From Gavia stellata (lineage: Eukaryota > Chordata > Aves > Gaviiformes > Gaviidae), in assembly GCF_030936135.1 (NCBI RefSeq), contig NC_082619.1, positions 8,187,208 to 8,251,207 of the forward strand: DNA of 64,000 nucleotides, given 5' to 3'. The position numbers and the translations under genes are program-made. The notes beneath the pieces were generated by a model. That model worked only from the letters and a program-made list of their open reading frames with translations, was not told the DNA's origin and did not search any database. Position 1 is the first letter of the stretch; each line of letters starts with the position of its first letter. Shown here piece after piece: positions 51,001 to 63,175 of the stretch.

Positions 51001-51745
51001 CCTCTTTAAAGGACTTTGTTGGGATGGAAACTTCTGCTTGATTGGCTTTTTTGGGTGCATAACCCCTGTTTTAGGGGCTGTTTTGGGTGCAAAACCCCTG
51101 CTGAGAGGCCTTTTTTTGCTGCAAACCCTTTTTCCAAGGACTTTTTTTGGTGCAAAGACTTGTTTAAAGGCCTTTTTTGGGTGCAAACCCTTTTTTGAAG
51201 GACTTTTTTTGGTGCCAAACCCCTGTTTAAAGTGCTTTTTTTTAAGTGCAAACCACTGTTTGAAGGGCTTTTTTGGTACAAACTCTTTTTTGAAGAGCTT
51301 TTTTTCTGCAACGCCCCTATTTAAATTGCTTTTTTTTTGGTGCAAACCCCCTTTTTGAAGGACTTTTTTGCTGCAAACTCCTTTTTGAAGGACTTTTTTT
51401 GGTGCAAACCCCTGTTTGAAAGGCTTTTTTTGGTGCAAACCCCTGTTTGAAGGACTTTTTTTTGGTGCGAACCCCTGTTTGAAGGGCTTTTTTTTGGTGC
51501 AAACCCTTGTACGGGCTTTTTTTTGTGCAAACCCTTGTTTAAAGTGCTTTTTTTTGGTGCAAACCCTTTTTTCAAGGACTTTCTGGAGTGCAAACCCCTG
51601 CTTGAAGGGGTTTTGTGGGTGCAAACCCTATTTAAAGTCCTTTTTTTTTTTGGCAAGCCCGTGCTTGAAGGACCTTTTTTACTGCAAACTCCTGCCTGAA
51701 TGGCTTTTTTTGGTGGAAAACTCTGATTTAAAGGACTTTTTTTGC
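51001..51745. repeat. 31-bp array (GGTGCAAACCCCTGTTTGAA + T-tract)
   Basis: About 24 units of GGTGCAAACCCCTGTTTGAA followed by AGGCT or GGACT and 6-10 T, with a 31-bp step in the regular part. Minus-strand frames are Lys/Phe-rich (KKPFKQGFAPKK-like); plus frames are Phe/Cys-rich. They are judged by-products. Confidence 0.92.
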
Positions 51746-52914
51746 TGCAAACCCCCCCGGAGGAGCTGCTAAAGCAGCGTTGGGGTGGGATGAGGATGTG
51801 GACGGAGCGTGGGTGCTTGCATGGGACACAGGGCTTATTTTGGGGGAAAACCCTGGGGTTTTAGGAGCAAGGAGGGAACCCGCCGTCGGCCGCCTGTGTG
51901 GGGTTTTGGATGGGATTTAACCCGTTTTCCTTCCTTCGCCAAGCAAAAATCCCCCCCAAATCCCCATCTGTGATGCTTTTTTATTCTTAAGGATAATTAA
52001 AATAATACAGGTTTTGCTAAAATAATTGCATTTTGCATGCAAAAAAAAACCTTCTGGTGCGGAGGTATTCATGTTACCCAACGATGCTTGTCCACGCCGT
52101 CCCGCGAGCAAAACTGTCTCGTTTTTAAGGTTTTTTTCAGCTTGAATTTCAGCCCCGAGCAGGTGATGGAGGAGCAAACCCACCTGGGGGTGGGTAGCGG
52201 AGGAGCATCACCTCCACCCCCCTGGGGCAGCATCCCCCTTTCCAACCATTTTTCCCTTCTGGTAGCGTCGTACAGGTGGGAAAAGTGGGTTTTTCTTGCT
52301 GGTTTTGGGGGAAAAATGAAGTTTGCTCCACTTTTCGCCGCCGCCTCCGTGCCGAGCGCTCGCCACCCCGCTGTCTGTTTTTCCTTGCCGAGGTTCAGTT
52401 CTAATTATGTTGATTTTCTCCAGCCCACCCCCCTCCTGGCAAGCTTATTAGGGGGAATATTTTTATTTATTATCATTTCGCCCAACTCCCGCCAGCATTT
52501 CCAATTACTCTCGCCGCTTCCTTGTAATTGTCTTTCCGTAATGGCTGCGAAACAATTGCGCTAAATGAGGTGGCTCTGGCAAGATGAGGGTTTCACTTCA
52601 TTAAAGGCTAATGGATTCCCAGCTCCAGCTCTGTGGGCAAGAAAAAAAAAAGGGGGGAAAAAAAGAAAATAAAGAGATTTAAACAGCTTCTTCTATTTTA
52701 TCGGGATAACTTTCTCCGGTATAGAGGAGGTTGGGTGTGGTTTTGGCGTTGGGCGGCCGTTAACGACTGTTATATTTGCAGCGGCGTCGAGGTGCGGGCG
52801 GGTTTGCCCCGTATCCGGGCATGAACATTTTTTGGGGGATTTTTTAAAATACTTTTTCTCTCCATTCCTGCTGGTTTGCGAAAGCTGCTTTCACGCCCTT
52901 TTTTGGGATATCTA
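51746..52914. other. Unique sequence with a candidate regulatory element
   Basis: No gene is recognised over about 1.2 kb. The most structured part is 52340-52625, listed separately. A-runs lie at about 52640-52670. Confidence 0.4.
52340..52625. promoter_or_regulatory. Candidate conserved noncoding element
   Basis: A dense cluster of short motifs in complex sequence: TTCTAATTATG, CTTATTAGGG, CCAATTACTC, TTGTAATTGTC, AACAATTGCGC, CATTAAAGGCTAATGG. This is the strongest enhancer-like texture in the window by eye. It sits in the presumed first intron of PKNOX2, a TALE homeobox gene, but conservation is untested. Confidence 0.4.
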
Positions 52915-53665
52915 TAGAGCGAGATACTGTACTTATTGCTATAAATATGTATTTATACATTATAGAAATATTTGCTATATAGCAGCATATTAACATTGCT
53001 ATATAATATAACATGCAATGATATATTAATGTAATACATGCATATATTTATAAATAATTATATAGTTAGTTCAATAAAATAATATACAATAAATATATAA
53101 TACCATAAAGAATTATGTGTTATAGAAACAATGATATATTGCTTGATATAAGCAATATCCCGATATCTAATGCTTGATGTATAGCGATATAATATATGGC
53201 TAATAATGATTATATTGCTATATGTTATACAGCAATGTATTATAGATTAACAATAGATTATAGATTATTTAGGATTATATAGATTATATAATACAGATTA
53301 GCGATATATTATAGATTATTTAGGATTATATGGATTATATAATACAGATTAGCGATATATTACAGATTATTTAGGATTATATAGATTATATAATATAGAT
53401 TAGTGATATAGATTATTTAGGATTATATAGATTATATAATATAGATTAGTGATATATTACAGATTATTTAGGATTATATAGATTATATAATACAGATTAG
53501 CGATATAGATTATTTAGGTTTACATAGATTATATAATATAGATTAGCGATATATTATAGATTATTTAGGATTATATAGATTATATAATACAGATTAGCAA
53601 TATATTACAGATTATTTAGGATTATATGGATTATATAATATAGATTAGCAATATATTATCGAAAA
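52915..53665. repeat. AT-rich tract with a 51-bp unit
   Basis: The left part is irregular TATATA sequence. From about 53260 it becomes regular: AGATTATTTAGGATTATATA recurs near 53262, 53313 and 53364 (51-bp steps), then at shorter steps of about 43-47 bp. About eight copies in all. Confidence 0.9.
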
Positions 53666-54124
53666 TAATCGACCCCTTGGCCATAGTGTGATGCTCAGGG
53701 ACATTGTTAGCACAGGAACGGGGCTTCGCAGCAGAGTAAAACTCAGCTGAAAACTCCTGGAAAACCTTTTGAGAAAGGAAAATTCCCGGTTCGGTGAAAT
53801 ACTCGGAGCCAGACCCACCACCGGAATTATGGGGTGTTTGGGTAGACGGCCAAAAATGGGTAAAAGCCGGGTGGAAAAGAGCTATTTGGACGTGAGGTGC
53901 AAGGGTCACCCCGAAACGGAGGGGAAAAGGCTTTCATCAGAACAATCATCGGAGAAATTGAATTATCGCCAGTGCGGCGGAGGGAAAAATGCCAAAAACT
54001 TGAGAAAAGGGTTTTTTTTTTTGAGAAAAGGGGTTATTTTGAGAAAAGGTTTTTTTTTTTTGAGAAAAGTGGGCAAGTTTGGTAGAGGAGATGAAAACTG
54101 GCAGCAGAAAGGGTTAATGCTTCC
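53666..54124. other. Unique spacer with a small T-run repeat
   Basis: Contains three copies of TTGAGAAAAGG followed by T-rich sequence at about 54000-54070. Otherwise complex; no gene is recognised. Confidence 0.4.
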
Positions 54125-55240
54125 AGAAGGTGGGATGGATATATTGGATATATCGGCTATATCACATTGTATCCGTCCATTGGATCTATTATATTGGATA
54201 TACATTGGGTATATTGGCTATATTAGATTATATCCATGCATTGGATCTATTATGTTGGATATGTATATTGGATATTATGTGTGTATATATATATATGAGA
54301 CAGATATTGGATATATTATGTTATATCCATCCATTGGATATATTATATGTATCCATCAGATATATTATATCCATATAATATTACATCCATACTATTATAT
54401 CCGTATAATATATCCATTGACTATATATATTATAATATATCCAATATATCAATCCAATATATATTATACATGTATTTTTTTTACATACCTTCTCTCTCTT
54501 TATCTTCTCCCTCCCATATATTCTCTCTCTCTATATATATAGGATGGTTATATATAAGTCTTTATCCACATTATCCAATATTATATCCATGTAATATAGA
54601 TAATAATCCAATAATAGATATTGGATGGATTTAATTGGATAATGTGGATGAAGACATATATATCTACTATACATATAATATTTGTATAATAAACCAATAA
54701 TATATATATTGGATGGATATAAGTGGATAATGTGGATGACTATGTCTACTATATACAACATATGTATAATAATCCAATAATAGATATATTGGATGGCTGT
54801 AAGTGGATAATGTGGATGAAGATGTGTACATCTACAATGTATAATAATCCAGTAATATTTATATTGGATGGATATAAGTGGATAATGTGGATGAAGCCAT
54901 ATATATCTACTATATATATAAAATATTTGTATAATAATCCAGTAATATATATATTGGATGGATATAAGTGGATAATGTGGATTAATATATCTGCTATATA
55001 TAATATATGTATAATAATCCAATAATACAGATATTGGATGGCGATAATTGGATAATGTGGATGAAGCCATATATATCTACTTTATATATAAAATATATGT
55101 ATAATAATCCAATAATATATAGATATTGGATGGATATAAGTGGATAATGTGGATGAAGCCATATATATCTAATATGTATATAAAATATATGTATAATAAT
55201 CCAATAATGTATATGTTGGATGGATACAGGTAGATAATGT
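54125..55240. repeat. AT-rich tract with a 75-95-bp higher-order unit
   Basis: The left part is TTGGATATATTGG-type sequence. From about 54600 to 55230 a composite unit repeats about eight times. It contains ATAATCCAATAATATATATA, then TTGGATGGATATAAGTGG and ATAATGTGGATGAAG, with TATATCTACTATATATA in between. Unit length varies from about 75 to 95 bp. Confidence 0.9.
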
Positions 55241-58204
55241 GGTCGCAGACATACATTTTCTGTATGGATAAAAAGTGGACAGGTGGGTATGGCTGTTGCA
55301 GGGGGTTGCAGATTTCTGGGGGTCAGGGCCGGGTGGGAAGGACATTGTGGGGGCTCCCACCAGTCTGAACGGCGCCGGGATGCTGCTGTTCGCGTATGCA
55401 TCGCGCCGGAGAGCTTCAGCTCTTCTGGGCGTTAAACCGCTGGAATATGGCTTTACCCACCAAACCGGGGGAGCGAACCTTGCAATAGCTCAGGAAAATC
55501 CCTTTTTTTTTTCATTTAAAATGACTCGGAAAGCCGCTTGGCCTGCACGGCATCCTTCGTCAACCATTGCATCCCGCGTCCCATGGTTTCCTTTAGCACA
55601 CATCAGGTGTCTCCTCCCAAAACCTGCCTGTGGCCCATTAACAATAAAAGATTAAAATAATCATTTTTTGCCATAGGAAAAGGTTTCTCGTTGTAAACAT
55701 ATTTCTCTTTCCGTGTAATAATGGAAATATTGAACTGTGTGCATCCTTCAGGGAGCCGTGAGAAATTCCCCCATCCTATCCCCAGCCCGGGGCCACTCAC
55801 CTTTATTCCTTTGAAGAGATAAAAGGAGATAAAATGCATTAAAAAACCCCTGCAAAATTCATGTTTTTAAGAAATTAACTGCCCTTCAAGCCTTACCTTT
55901 CAGCAAGGTGCACGCAGTGGGATTTTTCCTATAAAAATGGCATTTTTTAGGCACACAAATGCGCATAGGTGCCGAACAGCTTTGCAGAATTGGGGTGACT
56001 CATGAATTTGGGAGGGGGGACGACCCTTAGATTTGCTTTAACTGGCTGGAGCTACAATTTTAGGTTTAGAAAGGAGAAAAACCTCTAAAATCGGGATGGC
56101 AGGTTTTCGGGCAGTGGCAGTGGTGGCAGTTTGCGCCGGAGGATGCCGAAGCATCCGAGACGTGGTGCAAATTCAGTCCCCCCAGCTGCAAAAAGCCGTC
56201 CCTTAAATAGATTTTGCAGGAGTTTGTGCACCCAGGACGGGGAAAAGCAACAACCAGCAACCGCCTGCGATGACTTGCAACCGTTCGCGTCCTCGCCTTG
56301 TGCCAAAAGTGTGTTTTAGCGTCTGGTTTGGGGCAAAATCCTGCATTTTTCGTGAAGGCGGCCGCCAGCTGCTGCTGCAGAGCTCCATTAACCCGGCACT
56401 AGGACGACACCAGACCTCCACTTCGTTAAGTTGATGGCTCTTGCTAATTTTCGCCGTGTCCTTTCGGGGCTCCTCGCCATCCGGCAACCGGCCGGGACGG
56501 ATGCACGCTGTTACCTTCGTCCTTATTCTGCAAGCATCCTCATCCTCATCCTATTTAGCATCCATGCTTGGGGGTTGCATCCCTCCAAGCTTTCAGCCCT
56601 CCTTATTTCCAAGGAATTTAAGAGCATCCCTCTTTTTCCACGTGCTTTTCCTTCCCTGCGACCACGAACACCAGCTCGACCAGCAGAGTAATTCGGGATA
56701 TTATTTGGGATTATTTCAGCGCAGAGCAAAAAGCAGCCCTGACAGTGCAAGGATGGTGCAACCCATGAGCTGAAATACTTAATTATTGCAGACGTGACCT
56801 TGCTGGGATGAGCGACCAGACGGCCAGGGATGCTCGCCTCCAAAAAAACCCAGGGCAGGCTCGACGCAGGGTCTCCTGACGAAGCCAGCGCTCCCCGACC
56901 TTAATTAGGCACCCCTCATTAAGCACAGAGCTCATATAACCGTGCGTCCAAACCTCCCTGGCTCCGGATCATGATGTTACGGCACTCAAATGCATGGAAA
57001 AAAAAAGCCCAGTGTGGTTGCAGAGCATCGCATCTCCTCATACTGGAGCCACGCCTTTATTAAAATAATTATAAAACCATTTTGCAATTCATATTTTTTT
57101 AGGAATGTTGAACGGGGGCTTTAGTGACACCCGGGGCTTAATTTATCTTAGTCCCGGGGCAGAAAAATGTAAAGCGTCTTCGTTAGTGTCAAAGCTCAGC
57201 AGAGGAATTATTTTCCATCCTGTTTGGAAACTGGGTGTAATTTGGGCGTATGGTCGGGGACTTTTTTTTCCACCGGCTGTTGCATCACTATGAGTTTTGC
57301 AGGGAAAACACCATTTTTTGCAGCTTTCTCTGTCCTGGAGTTCCTTCTGGGGGTTCAATCTAGTTCAGGTGTCCTGAGGGAGTGATGAAAAAACAGATGT
57401 TTCTGGGAAAAATCACCTTTTTAAAAAAAATCTAAATGGAAAAAAAGCAATTAATTGAATTTCAAAGCATGAGGATAATGGTTTTTTGAGGGTGGGTATA
57501 AAGGACATTCCCAGACTGAATTACTCTGCACTTGGGACAGCTGATCTACCAACGCAAACAGGTGTCAAAAAACTCCCCAAACCCCAAAAAACCCCAAATT
57601 TTGAGGTTTTCTTATGAGCTCGGGAACTAAATACAGATTTTTTTGGGGGATTTGGTTGATGTGGGGTTGCTGGAAACCTTTGCTAAAAGCCGAATATCCC
57701 TCGAAAAGCAGCAGCGCTGTTGAACAGCCAAGCCCTGCGCTTTGTGCAGAAATTATTCGCAGCCTGTGTTTTGCGAGAAATTTGGGGTAAAAAGCACCTT
57801 TTGACCGAAATATCGCCGATTTTGTGCGCTGGGGGCTGTGCGACGAGTTAAAACGGCATAGAAAAAACCACGCCGTGGTAAGGAAGAGCCCGTGGGGTTT
57901 TGAGGAGCTGAACCAACTCCCAGGCATGCCCGTACCAGGCGGCGGGATGCAGACAGCCTGAGGCTGCCCTTAGCTCCGGTGCCAGGAGCGGGACGGACCT
58001 TTTGGCATCTAAACTGTGCCAGAAAGCGTCTCTGTTTTTCCCCAGCTAGTTCAATCGGCTTCATAAAAAAAAAAAAACCTGAACCATCGCTGCCTCGCCA
58101 GAGGGGCTGCGGAGTGGCGCTGAGCCTCGCCAGGCTGCTGGCAGCCTGGGGAGCTGGAAAAATGAGCATTTTTTTAGAAGTTGGATCAAAATGGAGAGTT
58201 GCTG
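55241..58204. other. Longest unique island of the right half
   Basis: About 3 kb with no tandem array. I looked for exons with splice sites and known peptides and recognise none. A patch at 56890-57000 (TTAATTAGGCACCCC, CATTAAGCACAGAGC) has enhancer-like texture. T- and A-runs are present at 55501-55511 and 58065-58079. Confidence 0.4.
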
Positions 58205-59300
58205 AGCTTTGCTTTTGGCCAGTGTTTTTGCTTTGGTCCTAGCCAGCATCTTCGGTTTGCTTTTAGCTGGTGGCCTTGGTTTGAGCCTAGCCAGAATCCC
58301 TGGTTTGAGTTCAGCTAGTATCCGTGGTTCGGTCCTAGCCAGCATCCCTGCATTGTTCCTAGCCAGCATCCTTGGCATCTTCAGTTTTATTTTAACCAGC
58401 ACCCTCAGTTGAATCCGAGCAAGCATCGTTGGCTTGATTCTAGCTTACATCAATCCTAGCCGGCATTTTCAGCTTGCTGCTGGGTAGCGTCCTTGGTGCG
58501 ACCTTAGCCAGCATCCTTGCTTTGACCCTCATGAGCATCCTCAGTTCATATTTAGCTAGCAGCCTTGGTTTGATAAGCGCCAGCACCCGTGGCTGAATTC
58601 TAGCATCCTTGAGTGACTCCTACCCAGCATCCTTGCTTTGGTCCTAGCCAGCATCCCTCGTCTGATTTTAGCTGATGTCCTTGGTTCAGTCCTACAGAGC
58701 ATATTTTCTCCAGCCTTCACCAGCAGCTTCAGTTTGATTTTATCTACCATCCTTGGTTCAATCCTGGCCAGCATCCTTGGCTTGATCCTGGCCAGCGTCC
58801 TTGACTTGATCCTGACCAGTATTATTGGTTCGATCCTGACCAGCATCCTTGGTTCAGTCCTGACCAGCATCCTTGGTTTCATCCTGACCAGCATCCTTGG
58901 TTCAGTCCTGACCAGCATCCTTGGTTTGATCCTGACCAGCATCCTTGGCTTGATCCTGGCCAACATCCTTCCATTCCTCCTGACCAGCATCCTTGGCTTG
59001 ATCCTGGCCAACATCCTTCCATTCCTCCTGACCAGCATCTTTGGTTTGATCGTGGCCAGCATCCTTGTTTGATCCTGACCAGCATCCGTGGTTCAGTCCT
59101 GACCAGCATCCTTGACTTGATCCTGGCCAGTGTCCTTGGTTCGATCCTGACCAGCATCCTTGGCTTGATCCTGGCCAGCATCTTTGCTTCGATCCTGACC
59201 AACCTCCTTGGTTTGATCCTGGCCAGTCCCCATGCTTCGAGCTTAAACCTCGCTTTGCTCCTAGCCAACATCCCCACCAGCATCCTCGCTTTCAATTTAA
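58205..59300. repeat. 24-bp array (GACCAGCATCCTTGGTTTGA)
   Basis: About 45 units. The regular core has GACCAG at 58814, 58838, 58862, 58886 and 58910, exactly 24 bp apart; the edges are more diverged. As 24 is divisible by 3, a plus frame (58638-59072) reads SILGLILT-type octapeptides, all hydrophobic, and the minus frame reads basic RMLVRIKP-type octapeptides. No domain or start context supports translation. Confidence 0.93.
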
Positions 59301-60705
59301 CTCCATTTCCAGCATATCTATGTAAATATATCAATATATACGTATAAACATCTGCTTCCGACTGCTGCCGGGGGGCCGGTGCAGCCCGCTGTGCCCAGCA
59401 CCCTCTGAGCAGCTCTTGCACCAAGCAAGCCCTTGCAAAAAACCAAGCGCTCCTTCCCCAGTCCGCCGCGGCGTGGCATCGTCCGGCTTTTGATCTGGTT
59501 TTGGCCGGGTATTTTATCTTTAGCTGATGCAAAAGTGAAGTGAAGGTGGGGTTTGTGCTTCGTAAAAGACTCGCTCCGTATCTGGAGTTTCTAGAGCGTG
59601 AGGTAAAGAGCTGAATTTAGGCGGTTTTATTGCCCGTTCCTATTTTTTTCAGCAATTTTTCACGGTGGATCCTCCTGGCGAGTGCTGGGTGGCAAATCCC
59701 CGGCGGGTTTTAATGCAGGGGGGGATGGCGGCTGCATGTACGGTGAGACCTGCCCAAGTTCAAGCCAAGTATTTGCTTTTCTTGCCCTAATGAGATACAA
59801 AACCTGAGCAACAAAATTACCAACGAGCTGCGTTTCGCGCCGGTGAGTGAGAAATCACGACGAGCATTCCCCGCGCCACGACAGAGCTTGCCGTGCTTAA
59901 CGAATTTACTTAAAATTCCAGTTCAACTCCACAAACCAGCTTTTTTCCGGGACGTTGGGGCTTCGGTGCAGCATCCTGCTCCTGCATCCCTCGAAAGCGG
60001 CAGCAGCCGGTTGCGCGCTCCGCTCGCAAAGATAATTGAGTTGCGTTTCTGCGCCTTGTTTACCGTTCCTCCGAGCCAACTGTTCCCCAGTGATTTCAGC
60101 TCAGGGTTTGGTGGGGTTTGGGTTTTTTTTTGTCGCAAACCTCCTTGCAAGCGCGTTCTTCATTACGCTCCGGTAATAATTTTAATTTTACTATTATTAA
60201 ACCATCCCAGCCGCTGCCTTATTATGTGCCCCGGAGCTGAAATTCCTGAATTGGGGAGGGGGGGGAATGACTCACATCTGGGCTTGTTCTGCAGATGTTT
60301 GCTGTATGAAGGAGCAGACATAAAAGCCCGACGTCGAAATGATTTTGCCCCGGGATGGGTTTGCGCAGGTCGGCGCGGGATGGGAATGGCCTTGGCACAA
60401 AGAGGAGCCCGACAATTTGTTTCATCCTGGGCAGGGGCCGGTTGCGAAAAGGCCTCATCGCCGCTTGGCTTTTTTGGAAAAAATGATGATTTTCACCCTG
60501 GAAAAAAAAGAATAATTAAAAAAAAATGAATAGGAAGGATCAGCACTGGTAACCCGGCAAGCCAAAACCCTGAATTTCCGCAAACAAACCCTATTTTGCA
60601 CTTTTTTCTCCCATCGCGGGAGCAAAAGCGTCACCCCAGACATCTGGGAGGATCGCTGCGGGGCCTGGCGAGTTTAGCCTGCGAAAGAGGTAGATGCTTT
60701 GCTAC
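59301..60705. other. Unique sequence
   Basis: About 1.4 kb of mixed sequence. The plus frame 59843-60529 (228 codons) has no recognisable domain and lies in non-conserved-looking DNA. No gene is called. Confidence 0.4.
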
Positions 60706-61395
60706 GAGGACTCCTGTGCACATGCATCTGCAGGCGCGTGTTTGCCCGTGCCTGTTTGCACGTGCATTTGCACATCTGCAGGTGTGCATGTTTGCACGTG
60801 CATTTGCCTGTTCGCATGTGTGCTTGCATGCTCGCACGTGCATGCTTGCATGTGCACGCTAGCATGTGCACGCTAGGATGTGCATTTGCATGCTTGCACG
60901 TGCACTTGCATGTTTGTGTGTGCGTGCGCATGCTTGCACTTGCAGGCCTGCACGCACGTTTGCATGTTTGCATGTGCATGTTTGCATTTGCATGTCCATG
61001 TGCATATGCATGTTTGCATGTGTGGTTGCATGTTTGCCTGTGCGTGCGCATGTTTGCATTTGCATGTGCATGCTTGCATGTGCATGTTTGCACATGCACG
61101 TGCATGATTGCACATCCACGCGCATGACTGAATGTGCACGGGCATGTTTGCATGTGCGTTTGCCTGTTTGCACACCCGTTTGCAAGTCTGCATGTGAATG
61201 TTTAAGCTTGCATGTGTGTTTGCGTGTTTGCACAAGCATGTTTGCACGTGCATTTGCAAGCTTGCACGTGCGTTTGCACGTTTGCAGCTGCATGTCTGCA
61301 CGTGCACGCGCATTTGCAAGCTTGCACGTGCGTTTGCTCGTTTGCACCTGCGCACACACATATTTGCATACATGCAAGCGCATACATATGCACAA
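60706..61395. repeat. 10-bp GCATGTTTGCACGTGCATTT array
   Basis: About 68 ten-base words such as TTTGCATGTG, TTTGCACGTG and CTTGCACGTG. Much of the sequence alternates pyrimidine and purine. CACGTG E-boxes recur, for example at 60759-60764, 60795-60800, 60835-60840 and 60897-60902. Frames on both strands are open and rich in Cys, His and Ala or in Lys, Thr and His; they are by-products of the period. Confidence 0.92.
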
Positions 61396-62310
61396 AAGTC
61401 CTTGTAGCAAAATAGCCGCGGGTTTTGGATGCGAAGAGCCCTGCCCGAGCGGGGCGAGACAGGGATCGAGCAGCACGTGGGGCTATAGCCCCCCATACAC
61501 CGCTCTCCTGATTTACACCCCCCCGTAACTTACTTTTCTTCCCATCAGCGCTAACCCATGTCCTCCAGGAAGTTTAATTTCTTCTCGCTAGTAATCACCA
61601 TTAAATAGAAATTGTCTTTTTCTGTGTAAACACGTCATTAGCGAAGCTGGTTTCTGCAGGGTCCAGATTTCATTTTTATTAAAATGAAACATTTTTCGGC
61701 TCCTTACTGTGTCCGGAGATGAAGAGGATAATTTGAACCCGTTGGGTTGGCCACAGATAATTGCGCCGGCGTTTGATTGGGGCGATTAGGGAAATCTCCT
61801 CTTTTCATGCAGAGGAATTTACATTTTCCCCCCTTACTTCTCCGGAGCGGAGTCCTGCTTTCCTACGCAGCCAGTTTTAACGAGCGTTATCAATCCTAAG
61901 GAATATATTTTCAGCTTCACTGTATCGCCTTGGTTTTGAGTAGGTAAGGGCTGGAAAACTGGGTCCAGGTGGAAAGTCCGGGTGGGAAGAGGTGCTGAAT
62001 TGCAGCCCCTTCCCACGGGATGATGCTCGATCAGGGGAACCTCCTTTTTCTCCCGCCCTCGGGAGCGTCTGAATGATTTCGGAGCACCAATAGCACCCCT
62101 GGAATGATGCAATGGGTTTTTTTTTGGGGGGGAAACCAGCTGGTTTTGGTGCCAGGGGTTGCAACCGGCCACCGGCATCGGCCTTTGCCGCCGTGCGAGG
62201 GCCCTCTCCCCCCAAACTGCACGGCTCCCGGCGTCTTGCTGCCGCCTCGCTGTCAAAAGACCTTTTCCCTCCAAATACCCAAGAAAAATAACCAAGCTCA
62301 CACATATATG
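61396..62310. other. Unique sequence with candidate regulatory element
   Basis: No gene is recognised. The left-centre part (61540-61930) has enhancer-like texture and is listed separately. Confidence 0.4.
61540..61930. promoter_or_regulatory. Candidate conserved noncoding element
   Basis: Complex, AT-leaning sequence with GCTAGTAATCACCATTAAAT, CACGTCATTAGCG, TTTTTATTAAAATG, CAGATAATTGCG and ACGAGCGTTATCAATCC. No repeat and no good open frame. Possible enhancer in the presumed PKNOX2 intron. Confidence 0.38.
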
Positions 62311-63175
62311 TATATAAAAAATATATAGTATTTTCTGTATGAGTCCCATTATATTAGATATATATCCCATATAGATGAGATTAATATATATTATTTATTG
62401 CGCCATATATGTCATATCATAGATCATCATATCGTATCATGTCGTATCATATCGTATCATGTCGTATCATATGGTATCATCTCATATCATATCATATCTT
62501 GTCATATCATACCATACCATGCCATGCCATGCCATATATATAATATGTAATGAAATTTAATGTAATATAATGTAAAATAATGTAATATAATGTAATATAA
62601 CATAACATAACATAACATAACATAACATAACATAACATAACATAATATAATATGCAATACAAGACAATATAATACAATATAATTTATGGGAATAATAGAT
62701 AATATATACTGGACTAATATATAATTTATTCTATATTATTCCCATCATATCATAAATATTACCATATATGGGAATAATAGAGAATAACTGATTAAGTGTT
62801 CCTATATGTTATAATATATCATAACATACCACACCATATTTATAACACATGGGGATAATATATAATATATTATTGGAATAATATTGGAATAATAATTATA
62901 TTATATTATATTATATTATATTATGTTATGTTATGTTATGTTATGTTATGTTATGTTACGTTACGTTACGTTACGTTACGTTACTTACATTACATTACAT
63001 TACATTACGTTATTATATATTATTCCCATATAATATACAACATATATAACACATATAACATATATAACACATATAACACATGTAACACATTTAACATATA
63101 TAACATGTATAACATATATAACACATATAACGTATAATGTCTATAACATATATATAACATGTAACACAGAACATA
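62311..63175. repeat. Second compound pentanucleotide and AT-rich tract
   Basis: From left to right: TATATATCCCATA sequence, (TCATA/TCGTA)n, (CCATG)n, (TAATG)n, (ACATA)n, irregular AATATATA sequence, (TATTA)n, (TGTTA)n, (CGTTA)n, (CATTA)n, then ACATATATAAC words about 10-12 bp apart. The organisation is like 45.8-46.6 kb. Confidence 0.92.

Noticed and set aside
50357..51358. 333-codon plus-strand frame
   Set aside because: Bridges the 21-bp and 31-bp arrays; no recognisable domain in the unique linker.
58828..58840. GGTTCGATCC resembling a tRNA B-box
   Set aside because: It is one variant of the 24-bp repeat, with no acceptor stem, anticodon arm or A-box in register.
59843..60529. 228-codon open frame in unique DNA
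   Set aside because: No homology recognised, mixed composition, and overlapping opposite-strand frames of similar quality; likely chance.
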